DNA from: Thamnidium elegans
Taxonomy: Eukaryota > Mucoromycota > Mucoromycetes > Mucorales > Mucoraceae
Length of the DNA: 64,000 nucleotides
Assembly: GCA_025201345.1 (NCBI GenBank)
Contig: JAIXMG010000004.1
Span: forward strand, 310,001-374,000
Direction of reading: 5' to 3'
The position numbers and the translations under genes were made by a program. Position 1 is the first letter of the stretch. Every line of letters starts with the position of its first letter. A model generated the notes under the pieces. It was not told the DNA's origin. It was given only the letters and a program-made list of their open reading frames with translations, and did no database searches. Positions 12,401-24,768 of this stretch are shown piece after piece.

Positions 12401-15400
12401 TAGGTACGCGCTCGTTTCCTTGAGAGGCTATACGGAGTGGAAGGACAGGAGCAATAATATCCAAACCTTGCTTGACAAGAACTCTGGCTTCAGAAGAATG
12501 AGCACGTAAAAGAGCAGCATAAATTTGAATGGCAATTTTACTTGGCGTATCGTATGCAGCAATAAAGTGAGCAATTAATACGTAGGCTGCTTGCTTACTT
12601 GTAGCATCTTCTAAACGTAAATAATTCCATCCAAATTTGATGACTTCTTTTCGACGATCTGCTAATAATTGAGGTACATACTGGACAATCATAGCAGTCA
12701 TTTGTAATAACTCAATTCGCAACGAGTCTTCGGTATATTGATTATCATCAGAGGACTCCACCATGAGGTTTGCCCAAATCTTTTGATCCAACATTTCCAT
12801 CATACTCATATCCAAAATATCTGTATATTCATCATCTTTACGTACAAAAGTGGCTAATAAAGCTGGATTGACAACTTGACGTAATGCCATCATCTTCATA
12901 AACGAAGAAACAGATTCATCTGTATATAACTCCAAGAACTTTTCCAGAATAACCCTCTTTTGTTTAGGACTTGATTTAAGAGCGATATCTTCCAATAAGA
13001 ATTTCTGCAAGAATGACAGATCAACCACAGCCTCTTGAGCGAAAAGAGCTACCAGATCAAAGATAATATCAATTTCATCGGGATTCTTTCGTAAGTAACC
13101 AACAAAGATCTTTGCCAGCAATAATAATTCACGAGTCACCAAAAGACTTTGTTGTTCTTCTTCCTTTTGTTGTTGACTTAATAATTTACCACGTCGCTGT
13201 CTCCATAAGTTTAGTAAACAGTCCAAGACGTTGCGATGTGTAGATAAGAAATCGGGGTTGAAATTAACCAGTGTATGTACAATCATCACACCGCGATAAT
13301 GAAGCACAGAAGCAGGCGTGTTACTTTCTGATTGATCAACAATTTCAAATGTTTTACTGATTAATTCTGCTGATGTGTTAGCTACTTCGTCACGTAATCG
13401 CGATGCATTTTCGATATTTAAAATGTCTGTAAACAACTGACAGCAGCTTGGGTTGTCCAATTTTTCGTAAAAGTAAGCAACTGTTTCAGTAGGGTAGCGC
13501 GTAAGGTACTTGATCAAGTTGGGTCTAAACGGACTTGAAACCGATCTTCGTAAATGGCCTTCCATCTCCAACACCACCGTGATTAATTCATCCAAAAATA
13601 TATGAGCTGCCGCCGGTAATAAATGAAAGATATTAAGGATAGCGACGATAATCTTAATTTCGTGATTTTCACTCAGTGGCTTTCCAGCAGCTTCTTGCAG
13701 CACCTTGGGTTCTGCCCATTGTTTTAAATGATCCAGCAATTTCTTTCCAATCTCTACTTTAAAGTAATTTGTCAAAAGTTCCAATAATCTAGCTAGGCCT
13801 TCCAGACCTGCTACACTAAGCGTTTTATGATTAGAAAGTGTTGTTAAGATGGGACGAAGACCTTGTTGAAGTAACTCCTTTGGTAATTTATGCTGTTGCG
13901 CCAAAACTTGTTTTAATCCTCGGTGTGCCGCTTCCACAACCTCTAAAGATTTAGAGTAAAGCGATTTGAAAAATACTTGAATAATACGTGCACGGGTATG
14001 AGTTTGTCTTTGACTGGAGAAGTCGGAACATGCTAATGCGGCTGATAAAAGTTTAATACAGACAATACGTAAGTTCATTAGCGAGGTGGTATTTTTATAC
14101 TGTGAGCTTCGACTAACAAGTGCTTGATCTTCAGCATCTGCTAACGCGAGTGCTTCGTGTAATAATCGAGTTAATTCGTCGTTGAATTCCAGGAAGGGTG
14201 GACGTAAAGTCAAACAGTACGTGATGGCGTCAATGTGTCCAATTTGCATAGCAAATGGTAAAGCGCGTAAAGGTTTAGCAAAGATGGGAGCTACTAACCT
14301 TTCGCGTACAGGAGCCAAAAGTTCTGTTACCTCGTTGCCTGTCAGATCAGCTAATAATTGAAAAGAAGATTGAATGGTTTCACGTACAGCACTGTTGGAG
14401 TTTGATAATTCGCTGAGTAACAATGTAATCAAATTTTGGAATTTTTGTTGAGCTTCAGCAGATTCACCATCTTCAGGTCCATTGCATACTTTAAGTACAT
14501 GTGATAAAGTTTGTGTTGCTTCTTCAGTATTTACATTAGCCATTTCAGGCGAAGCGTCCTTCAAGACAAATAACAATGATCGAATAAAGTCCAGTTCATG
14601 CTCACGCATCCATTTAGTACCCATATCCAACTGCGAACTCATGATAGAGATACCAAGACATCCACCTCTCTTTTTAAACCATTCAGGTTTATAACAGCAA
14701 GAGCAAAACTGTGATGCAAATACACGGAAAATAGGTAATTGGTCTACGTTTTCTTTTGATCCAAATATCGTTACAGCTACATCGTAACATGCATGCAACG
14801 CTTCTTCGCCTCGTTTACGTAATTGAATTTGAGAAGACGACATGATTTCAACAATGGCTTCGACGAGAATGGTTGTATTTAAATGTTGTGCTGTTAATCT
14901 TTCGTCCATCATATTAGCTAATGGTTTTCTTCCGTTTTCTTTTGCTTCAATTGCTTCTCCGATATGAAGTAATGTGAAATGTCTACAGATGTTGACAAAG
15001 AAAGTCCAAGCATCATCGTTTAATTCTGGAATAGTAGAGGCTGTCATGACAGATACCAGTATAGATCGAAGAGCTTCTTCTTGTGCAACTCGTTTAGAAA
15101 CATATTTGGTATATCCATTTCCAGACAATCTCTTTGGTTTCATGCCTGTTTCATTCAACGTGTTTCCAACGACCGAACTATCTTCATCTACTGTAATACG
15201 GCCTAAATTCTGAGTGACAAGTGCCGGTGCATTGGGTTCTTGTTCTTGTTCTCCAGGTCGATCAATAAATTGTTCCTTCACTCGTTTAAACAATGATACA
15301 GCTAAATCATCAGGCCCTTCATCCAATTCCAGCATTAAAATTAAATGTGTCTTTAAGAAATTATAAGCGTGTCGTTTGTATACAATGTCTGTACTATTTG

Positions 15401-18400
15401 ATTCCAATGCATGTATAGCAATATCTAAACATTTATCCAAGGGTAATGTATGAGGTATAGGGCTTGGATCAAATATCACTTCAATCGATACACCACTTTC
15501 AATGCGTGCATTAAATCCTAATTTGGGTGGACTCTTCAGCATTCGGCGATTACGGCCGCCTAATTTACCTAGAATTCGCATAGCTGAATGACTATGTTGT
15601 TGGTTATATGGGAGTGGTTTTAAATGTTTCCAAAGCGCATCCATTAATTCCGTCATGACAGGAGCCATAATATGGTCCAAGAATTCCGGATTTAAATTAT
15701 CATTGCATAACTCCATTGTACGTAAACCTTGTGACACAAGGTCTTGGTCTGCTTGCAGAGCAATAACAAGAGGACGCATAAGATAAGGAAGATACGGTAA
15801 CAAGGTACTAAGTCGAACAGGAACAGCCAAACAAAGTTCAACAAATAAGTTTCGCATGTCTGTCTTGTGAGCAAGCGACAGCAATGAATTCAAATTTTCC
15901 AAAATCACTTGCAGTAAAGGGGATACTTCTTTATAGAGTAATTCGAATCGACCGCCACCGATACTTTTAAATAAAGCACGAAGCAACAGGAAATAGTTGG
16001 CGGGTTCTTTGGCTTTAGCAGCAAGTTTAAAACATGACATGACCAACTTGGCCAAGTAAGGCTGAAGAATGCTCTCATTCGCATCTGGGAATAAATTGAC
16101 GGCCATAAAAGCCAATCGAAACAAATGAAGCATAACAGCAGAATAATGTAAATTGTCCTCTCCCAATTGATCAATACGATCCACCAGAAATCTAAACAAG
16201 ATGCCAGCAAAACCTTGTGTAGTGATCTCGTTTACCAGAAAGTACTGAGATAAGTGTAACAGTGACGTGTTTATCAACATACGGTCGTAAAAGAAATCGA
16301 TTTGTGAAGCGAATAATTCTTGAAATACTGCTGGATCTAACAGCGTAAAAACAATTGGAAATGTATCTAACACTTCTTTTTCTCCATTTTGTTGTAAATT
16401 TAATTTTAAACATGTCTCTGTGGATCCAATTGTCCAATTGTCCTTCGTTACTTCTTCCAGTGGTGGAGAGTAATCGGGAAGTGACCCATCAGGTCCATAA
16501 TTATCTACATTGTAATATTCAAAGCATCGTAATCCTTCTCTAAATAATCGAACAAACAGTTGAACATCATCTTGGGAAAATCCTCTAGCGAACTGAGCAT
16601 ACACTTGTACGTTTATATCTTGACCTGCAGGTGGTGGAGGGTTGCAATGGCGAAGACCGATAAACAATGGCTTTAATCCAATAGCCAAGTTTTTGAATAA
16701 AAATCTTCCGTCCTTAATTCCATCGTGTGTCGCTTCCGGTATCGAAGAAGCCGTATGAATCGAACGAGCACGATCGAAATCGAATTCAGTTGCGTCCTTT
16801 TTCTTTTTATACTGCTTTACGCACGCATCAAACTGTGTGTTGAGGGCTTCAAATTTACTAGCAAATGCATCCAAGATTCGCATCAATAATTCTCTGCCCT
16901 CTGATTTATCATTGATTTTCATAATACAATCAATTAAATTTAACAAGAGTTTACCGCACATGGTTTGAATACTGGGTGCTAACGTCGCATCATGAAGGTT
17001 ACGAGAATAAATATAAATTGTGCGTGACAGTTGAGCAGCTGATAACTCGGCACGAATATGATGGATGAGGTCTGCCAACATACTGTAAGCTAAAGGTCTT
17101 AAGATATCATGAGCCGTGACGCCAGTTCCAATCAACACTTTTTCGTTCAATAATAAATCTATCTTTGGTACAAACGATGTACGAAAATCGGTAGAAAGAA
17201 TATGTCTAGTAGCGACTAGTAACTCCTTTCTGGTAGCCGATGATTCTGCAGGGCATTCCCTTAATAACCTTAATACAAAATCAGGAATTTGATGCTGATA
17301 AGGTCGTAATAATGTTGTATAACTTCTTAATATATAAGCCAAGAATGACATGGTCTTGACTTGCGCTACAATAAATTCGTTATAAAGGCCTCGTTGTTTA
17401 ATAGCGGGACTGACGCCAACGAACACTTCGCCGCGAGCAAGTGCTGCATTTGCAGCTTCCATTTGAGGTTTAGCTTGTAAGCTAAGTGTCTATATAAGTA
17501 AAAAAGCATTAATAAAAGTATAATTTGAAAAGATGTGTGTTTGCGTACCTGAAAGATTAAAGGAATAAATTTCATGATATTATCAGCGGCAGATCTTCTA
17601 TAGGACTGGAAAAGTAATACGACAATAATAGGACATTCAGTCAATACTTTAAAACTAAACATACTCTTGGCCAGAACTTTTGTTGGGATTTCAGGTGTAT
17701 CAGCGGCAGGGGACATTGGTCTTGGAGAAGCAGCAGAAAGAGGCTATAAATGATAAATTTAATGAGGAGATGGGGGTTTTTGTATATAAATCACTCACTG
17801 TGGTAATTTGATCAGGATTATCAAAGGCGTCTTTCACTGACTGTTCCATGTTTTGAAATATCTCTTGTACAATGTCTAGGAATGGCTGTACTTGATCCTC
17901 AAGTACTTGTCGAAATGATCTATGCAAGTCAATAATAATCTTTACACAAACAACAGCATTATCTTCGTTCTCGACGCGTAAAATTTTCATCAAGGCTTTG
18001 CATAATTCTGGCACATATTCTTTTAATGCTTCTGTTTGAGGTAAACGATAAATTATTTCTAGAATGATATTTCGTAGTTTCTACAATAAAAGGTAATTAG
18101 CATTGCGTTTTTTTATTTTTATGTGGGTAATTCAAGCAAAAAAAAACTTACTTGCTCAGGTGCATTACTAATAAAAACAGGTTGTTCATTTTGTAAAATA
18201 TCAAGAAACACTGGTATAAGTGTTGACAGGAATTTCGGGTACTCGGCAGTCTGAAAGACTTCAACTTGATCTCGTAACTCATTGGCAATAGTTACTTTCA
18301 AATTGATAGCTGTAATAATATTGTCAGTACTTTTTTTCTTTTTCTTTTTTTTGGATTTTTTCTTTTTTTCGCGTACCTAAATTAGAGTCTCCCAGTCTAT

Positions 18401-18425
18401 GAGCGTAGACTTGTAAGGTCGTCAT
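6405..18425 (-). CDS. TRA1: Tra1/TRRAP, PIKK-family pseudokinase of SAGA and NuA4
   Basis: Nine exons join to 3839 aa (yeast Tra1 and human TRRAP are 3.7-3.9 thousand aa). Introns: 18310-18376, 18081-18151, 17744-17798, 17490-17548, 8034-8093, 7235-7298, 7078-7141 and 6839-6899; one exon alone is 9.4 kb. Most of the protein is HEAT-like helical repeat, followed by a FAT region, a PI3K-like domain (HRKHKLEASSHYLVEF-type entry, IPGQYLMLKD) and a C-terminal FATC ending CTWMPWL. At the kinase catalytic loop the sequence is VGHRMPHKIMIA, and the DFG position reads GNVWMTELLP, so catalytic Asp residues are absent, as in all Tra1/TRRAP proteins. Known role: activator-binding scaffold recruiting histone acetyltransferase complexes. 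The start MTTLQVYAHRL is the first ATG of a short exon. Confidence 0.96.
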
Positions 18426-19248
18426 ATGTTGCTTGTTTATCTTCTTTTTTTTTTACGGTGCTTGTTTTATATATATATTTTGGCACAAGTAAATAGCCTT
18501 TTTTTTCTTCTTTTCTTTTTTTTTTTTATACGTATAAAAAAAAAAGTATATATCTCTTTAGTATATACAATAGGTTCTGTTACTTGAAAAAATATATATA
18601 TAACAGTGATATAAAAACAGAAAAAAAAAAAAAAGTGGTAAAAGAAAAAAAAAAACTGTTGTTTTTGGGACATCATATTTGAGAGTTTTCGCTAATTAAT
18701 GGTCACAATCTTACCAGTCCGGGCTGGGTTTTTCGCCCATCTTTGCTGTTTGCTTACAAAACCCTAAAAGGACAATAAAATGATTTATTTACAAAGGTGC
18801 TTAAAGTTTTTTTTTGTTCAAGGCTGGAGGCTGAACTTTAAAACCCAAATAACAATTATTAGGAATCTATCTATCGTTTTCGCTACCCAATTGCAGAAAT
18901 TATGATGGAACAAACTTTGGCGCACTTTAAACTTGTGTTAACATTTACTACGCACACGAAATAGTTTTTAACATGCGAATTGATTCAGGTACTGTTTTAT
19001 ACATACATCTTGACTGAAAAAAAAAGATACGATATAAACATCTCAAAGTAGTAGATGTGTATTATTTAAACAAAGAACTGGCTTATATATATATATATAT
19101 ATATATTGTATGCGCAATACCAGCTGAGAGAAGAAACCCCCTGAATGAAGATCTTCCTCTTTTTTTTAAAAAAAAGCGACTAATTTCCTGTCTTTATTTC
19201 TATATATTCTCTCTCTTTTTTTTTCTTTGCCTGTTTTTGAAAGGAAAA
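18426..19248. promoter_or_regulatory. Divergent intergenic region between TRA1 and the LEA-2 gene
   Basis: About 820 bases separate two divergently transcribed genes, so both promoters must lie here. Long T and A runs flank TRA1 (18440-18660). A less AT-rich stretch at ~18690-18770 contains the motif ACAAAACCCTAAAAGG. TATA-like (TA)n runs occur at 18465-18480 and 19083-19106. No ORF here looks coding, and no specific factor site is proven. Confidence 0.45.
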
Positions 19249-20254
19249 ATGAATCACCAGACAGAAATACAAAGAAATGACAGCAGTTTTATACCGGATC
19301 AGCCATTCCAAAACGCCTATGTACATCGACCAGAAGATAAAACTGCTGTAGAAACCGATGAACGCGCAATAATCGAAGGTAGATAAATACATTTAATATA
19401 TAAATACGGATCCCCTAACTGCTATCAAAGAGAAACCAGAAAAAAAGAAAAAGACGTTCAAACATTACTTTTGTTGTATTTGTTGTCCATGTTTCCCCAT
19501 GTGGGCTAGATATACTTGCTGTACACTTTTCCTATTACTTGTGATTCTCTTAATTATTGTTGGTGTACTTGTTGCCATATTCAAAATTCCTACAGTAGAC
19601 TTTAACGGGCCAACCAGACATCCAGATGGTTTGGCTGCATTTCAAAAATCAAATGATTCTTTAGCATTCAGTGTTAATTTTGGTTTAAAAATTGGAGTGG
19701 TGAATGATAATTTAGAAAGTATTACATTTGAATCAATTCGTACTATTGTAATGTATTATTTTTTATTTTTAGTGCGTAAATTTTGTTTTAACCGCTTTAT
19801 AAATAGGCTTATTATCACACAGCCCCCAAGGTTCCTGTAGGGGGTGGTGTAATCCACAACGTAAATATCAAATCCTATGGTATCAGTAACTTTACGTTTC
19901 CATTTTCAATAGAATATAATCCAATCAAAGATGAAGGTTATGCAATGTTGATAGATATTGCTACCAAATGTGGTTTGTTAGGTGGAGAATCACAAGACCT
20001 GACTATAGATTATGATTTAATACCAACTGTAAGAATTGCAGGAATTGCAATATCACCAGTTATACATCAATCATCTCATTTTCCTTGTCCCATCTCGGTA
20101 AAGTAATATTACGTAACAATGATTGTTTATTTCTTATGTTTTTTTTTTGTATTGTATTTAGGCTGGTCAATTGACTATGGGTATAGGAGGAACAACAATG
20201 GATGAAGACGAAGATGAAGAGGAAGAGGAAGAGGAAGAAGAAGAAGAAGATTAG
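19249..20254 (+). CDS. LEA-2 (LEA14/NDR1-like) single-pass membrane protein with acidic tail
   Basis: Four exons join to 276 aa (introns 19379-19430, 19748-19806 and 20098-20161). The ~60-residue N-terminus is hydrophilic. It is followed by a Cys-rich juxtamembrane block (FCCICCPCFP) and one strongly hydrophobic helix (TLFLLLVILLIIVGVLVAIF). The lumenal or extracellular part has the beta-rich pattern of LEA-2/WHy-type domains (SLAFSVNFGLKIGVVNDN; VHNVNIKSYG-like strands). The C-terminus is an uninterrupted acidic tail of Asp then Glu. The cysteine cluster next to the helix is a likely S-acylation site (inference). The fold is suggested by pattern rather than a diagnostic motif; the biological role is unknown, with membrane-surface or stress functions possible. 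Confidence 0.7.
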
Positions 20255-20612
20255 AATAAAATCTGTATGCATTACATACACTGTATAAATTATACTCGCC
20301 CTGCAGTTAGGATACACTCCCCTCAAAGTTCCAATAAGTTTTAGTTTAATATAAAAAGCTACCAATGATAGTTGATTAAACGTACCATATGTTTTTGGGA
20401 ACAAAAAAATATAAATAATCATGTGCACATAAAGAAGAAATCGGAACGGCCCAGATATTAGGCGAAAAAGTGCATAATGGTAATTAAGCTTTATTGTGCG
20501 TGGGTATGAGTTTTTTTTTTACGCGGGTCTAATAATAATAAAAGGCGTTTGTTTTTTTTTTCGTTTGTTTTCTTTTTTCTTACAAAAACTTTTTTTTTAA
20601 AGAATATTAAAT

Positions 20613-21436
20613 ATGGCTCAACACTTGACTGAAGACTGTCTTTTCTGTAAAATTATTAGGTAACGAAAAAAAAAAAGAAAAAGAAAAAAGGTAACTGAAA
20701 AAAAAAAGTAACTAACCTGAATGTAAATAGAGGTGAGATTCCTTCTTGCAAGATTGCCGAAACTGAAAAGAGGTAAACAAAAAAAAACCCCGTATGACCT
20801 GTCATATTCGTTGCCTAAACCAATATGGTTACTATAGTTACTGTTTTCTCGATATCAACCCTTTGAGTGATGGACATGCTGTAAGTTTTTTTCCCGGGAA
20901 AATTTTTTAAACACGTATTTTTTTTTTTTTCTCCCGGTATTTACTTTTGTGTTTCCATTTATTTAGCTTGTTATCCCTAAATGTAAGCACCGATAAAAAA
21001 AAATTGTTTGAATTTCAACAACTCATGTGTAACCATAGATCACGCTGAATTTCTCCACCAAGTTCCTGACGATATTCTTGCCGACATGATGCCTTTAGCT
21101 AAAAAGGTTGCTCTTGCAAGTGGTTTGGATGCTAGTCAATACAACATTTTGCAAGTAAGTGTGGTTGTTTACTAGTTTATTTTACAGGTTATTAAATATC
21201 TTTATTTTTTTAGAATAACGGACCTTTAGCCCACCAGGTAACATAAAAAAAAAATAAGCGAAGGAGAAAAAAAAAGTTTAAACTAACAATAAAAAATTTA
21301 GGTTGTAAAGCACGTTCACTTCCATATTATTCCTAAACCAGATGCCAAACAAGGTCTTCAAATTGGTTGGCCTCAACAGGTTGTCTCCCAAGATGACCTC
21401 AAGAATACATTGGGCCGTATTAAGGAAAAGTTGTAA
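20613..21436 (+). CDS. Histidine-triad (HINT/HIT) nucleotide hydrolase
   Basis: Seven exons spread over 824 bp encode only 140 aa: 20613-20659, 20731-20772, 20838-20880, 20967-20982, 21039-21154, 21214-21237 and 21302-21436. The protein has the HIT hallmark HVHFHIIPKP at residues ~100-109 (H-x-H-x-H-x-x), plus the N-terminal DCLFCKIIRGEIP and FLDINPLSDGHALVIPK stretches typical of HINT-type enzymes, and it has the normal family length. HINT proteins hydrolyse nucleoside phosphoramidates such as AMP-lysine adducts, in cytosol or nucleus. Two exons are only 16 nt and 24 nt. Family assignment is very strong; orthology to a particular HIT subgroup is likely HINT1/Hnt1. Confidence 0.93.
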
Positions 21437-21679
21437 AAAAAAAAAAACCGTGTAAGATCACCGTGTAAATCTTTTTCGATTTAAACGGTATAATTGGAGG
21501 AAACCGTGGGTAAAGTGACTGTTTTAACCCTTTTTTTTTTTCAGAAAAAAAAAATAAATAAAATTTACGGGAATTGAGTGTACCTCATACATATATAAAG
21601 GCCCTTTTTTTTTACCTTCTTTTCATATTTCTTTTCTTTTTTTTTCTTTTCATTGAAACAATATAAATATTTTCAACAA

Positions 21680-22043
21680 ATGTTTGCTTTAAGAGTTTTA
21701 TCTAGAAAGAATGTGACCCAACCAACCGCCCGCTTAATGAAAAACAGTAATAGGTTATTCATGATGCAAGGTCGTACTAGTGTACCACAAGCTTCTTTAT
21801 TGCTCAATCGCTTTCATTCAACTACTGCCGCTGAACAAGAAGAATTGAATGACCCTACTGCCACTAACAAAGATCATCATGCTGTTGTCTCTACTTTCGA
21901 TCTGTTTTCTATCGGTGTCGGACCTTCTTCCTCCCATACTGTTGGTCCTATGAGAGCCGCAAAGATTTTCATTACTGATTTAAGAGAGCATAAAGTTTTG
22001 GATAAAGTAGCTTCGCTGCGAGTAGGTAATGTATTAAAAATCT

Positions 22044-22074
<31 letters not shown>

Positions 22075-22128
22075 CTATTGTACATGATTATCTTTCTATA
22101 AATAGAAGATAATAGGACATAATCTTCG

Positions 22129-22160
<32 letters not shown>

Positions 22161-23725
22161 TATCTATCTCTATAAACGGAAATTTAACTCGTATTTTTAT
22201 TTTATTTTATTCTAGATTTGTTTGGTTCTCTTGCTTTGACAGGTGTAGGTCACGGTACTCCCGAAGCTATTTTGATGGGTGTAGAAGGAGAAAGTCCAGA
22301 TAAGGTAGAAACTAGTACAATTCTATCTCGTGTCAAGGACATTGAAACCAACAAATCAATCCGTTTGGACGGTACACATCGTATTACATTTGATTACGAA
22401 AAGGATATGGTTTTCAACTACTTTAAGACTTTACCTCAACATCCTAACGGTCTCCGATTCTGTGCCTATGACAAGGATGCCAACTTGGTAGCCACCAACG
22501 AATACTTTAGTATTGGCGGTGGTTTTGTCGTAAACGCCGAAACCCAATTAGATCACGGTGAAAACGTTTACTACAAACAAATCAACAAGAAGGATGCTGT
22601 TGTTGCTGAACGTCGTGAACAAGATGTCGCTGTTGTTTCATTACCTTTCCGTAACTCTGAAGAATTATTAGCTGTCTGTAAACGTGAAAACATGACCATT
22701 GCTCAAGTTGTCTTTGAAAACGAGTTGAAGTGGAGTACACCAGAAGCTATCCGTGAAAAACTTTTAAGAATTTGGAATACTATGGATGATAGTATTCGTA
22801 ACGGTGTCATGGCCTCTCCCGATGAATATTTACCTGGTTCACTTCGTGTACGTCGTCGCGCTCCTAGATTATATAACAAACTTTTAAAGGGTTTGTATGG
22901 TGGACCTTTAAACACGACAAGCGGAGGATACAACGCTTCGCATATATCCGCAGGAAAAGAAGATGAGCATGCTTTGTCTCAACCTACTCCTGATAACTCT
23001 AATACCCAGTATCCTCTTGCTCTCTCCTTCTTGCCCAAGAAGCCCAAGAAGAAGTTCGTCTTGCCCGCTCTTGATTACCTTTCTGTATACGCTATTGCTG
23101 TCAATGAAGAAAATGCATGTGGTGGTCGTGTCGTTACCGCTCCTACAAATGGTGCCGCTGGTACTATTCCCTCTGTTCTTAAATATTATTTAGAGTTTAT
23201 CTCCGATAATCCTGAAAGAGATGTCATGGAGTTTTTGTTGACTACTTCTGCTATTGGTATGTTGTTTAAGCGTGGTGCTAGTATTTCAGGTAAGAGAGAG
23301 AAAAAAAACATATTATATAACTTTTGCGTGTATCCTAACTCGATATAAAAAAATATATAGCTGCTGAAATGGGATGTCAAGGTGAAGTTGGTGTAGCCTG
23401 CTCTATGGCTGCAGCTGGATTCACAGCTGTAATGGGTGGGTCAGTAGACCAAGTAGAAAATGCAGCTGAAATTGGTATGGAACACAATTTAGGTTTGACT
23501 TGTGACCCTATTGGTGGTCTTGTCCAAGTCCCCTGTATTGAACGTAATGCATTAGCTGCTGTGAAGGCTATTGCTGCTGCTCAATTGGCTTTGAACGGTG
23601 AAGGTGATCATCGTGTCTCTCTCGATCAAGTCATTGAAACTATGCGTCAAACAGGTGTTGATATGATGTCCAAGTATAAGGAAACTAGTCAAGGTGGTTT
23701 AGCTGTAAATGTTCCCTTATGTTAA
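21680..23725 (+). CDS. L-serine dehydratase, iron-sulfur (bacterial SdaA) type, probably mitochondrial
   Basis: Deaminates L-serine to pyruvate and ammonia using a [4Fe-4S] cluster. Three exons (introns 22026-22215 and 23290-23360) join to 594 aa. The alpha/beta chains are fused in one polypeptide, as in Escherichia coli SdaA (about 450 aa). Hallmarks: [20 protein letters not shown] near residue 75, then [34 protein letters not shown] and [17 protein letters not shown], which supply the cluster cysteines. The first ~60 residues are Arg/Ser-rich and free of acidic residues ([11 protein letters not shown]...), like a mitochondrial presequence. A charged insert (~residues 385-440) with a Lys-rich run is unlike bacterial enzymes. 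The ATG at 21680 is the first in frame. Most fungi use the PLP-type enzyme instead. Confidence 0.93.
22049..22075. repeat. (GT)n microsatellite within serine dehydratase intron 1
   Basis: A T-run followed by about eleven GT repeats sits inside the 190-nt first intron, and an A-run of ~27 follows at ~22130-22156. Both explain why this intron is three times the usual length in the window. Confidence 0.8.
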
Positions 23726-24685
23726 AACTATTAACTTTTTTTTTTTTTTGCATCATATATCCTTTTTTTTCTCTTTACAATAAATATTTTTTTTTTAAAA
23801 AAAAATACCCTGGCTTTAAAAATAAGTCTATAAGAATAATTAAAACTTATATAAATGGTTTTAATATGAAATGGTATATTTCACTCACCCATTTATACAA
23901 TTTTAATAAAGTAGGCGTGGGACAAATCGTCCGTGCGTCAAGAACTGCATTAAAAAAAACATATGACTTTAATGTTACTTCAGCTATAAATAAAATCTTA
24001 CCAGGAGGTATTTATAATAGCCGTATATTCTAGTAAACAACGAATAAATCTTTTTTAGTTAATCCATCACTTCTACGGTTTGTAAAAGAGAGTTAATTAA
24101 TCGAACTTTCGTATGCAAAAATGTTAGTAAATCTTTTTTTTTTTTTTTATTTATTCTTCTTTAACTATCTTTCCTGCTTTTCTTTGGTTACAAGTTAAAA
24201 AAAAAAACTTAGATGAAAAGGAAAGTAAAGTACGAGGCAACTTCTTTACCTAGAAAAAAATAAAGTTTCTAAATGCGAAGGTAACATACATATCAGTTAG
24301 TCAATGATATAAAACTGACTGCAAAAATGATACTATTATAGATGAATAGGAAAAGGATTCAGACTAGTCACACATATATCTTTTTAGAATAACGATATGT
24401 TCTTTAGTAAGTGAAATCAATTATATTATTTCGAAAGGTAAGAAATGAATCAATTTAATTAAGGTTTAGCCTCAAAAATTTACGTTGATCATACTATATT
24501 TTTGATCTCACTACCTCATTCTTTATATTTAAGCCCGCTAATTTTACAAAACGTTACATAATGCCTATAATTGATAAAAATAATTAAATACATTGCTTCT
24601 AATACGTAAAAACACGCCAAAAGCTATCATGTAACACATACAAGCTACATACACCATTCAAAAGGAAAATATATAAAAAAGTTAT
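23726..24685. other. Intergenic region, no supported gene
   Basis: Downstream of the serine dehydratase gene. AT-rich with T/A homopolymers (23735-23808). The open frame around 23719-24033 has no recognisable motif and begins inside the 3' flank, so I do not call it. Nothing else is visible before the tRNA gene. Confidence 0.5.
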
Positions 24686-24768
24686 CCGATCAACCAGATT
24701 CGAACTAGTGACCTAGAGATGACAATGTACACTACAGTCTCCCGCTCTACCAACTGAGCTATGATCGG
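24686..24768 (-). tRNA. tRNA-Tyr (anticodon GTA) with an 11-nt intron
   Basis: Read on the minus strand it folds as a full cloverleaf. The acceptor stem is CCGATCA with TGATCGG, the D arm begins GCTC and closes GAGC, and the anticodon stem is GGAGA with TCTCT. The loop CTGTAG-A has anticodon GTA, interrupted one base 3' of the anticodon by 11 nt (TGTACATTGTC). The variable loop is AGGTC; the T arm is ACTAG-TTCGAAT-CTGGT. C1:G72, the identity pair of eukaryotic tRNA-Tyr, is present. The mature tRNA would be 72 nt plus CCA. An intron at position 37/38 is expected for eukaryotic tRNA-Tyr genes. A and B box promoters are internal. Confidence 0.95.

Noticed and set aside
8061..17462. Many opposite-strand and alternative-frame ORFs of 60-115 codons inside TRA1
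   Set aside because: They are shadows of the long conserved TRA1 exon, with no motifs of their own.
21653..21679. Upstream TTG start for the serine dehydratase
   Set aside because: TTG is unlikely as a eukaryotic start; the ATG 27 bases downstream begins a typical presequence.
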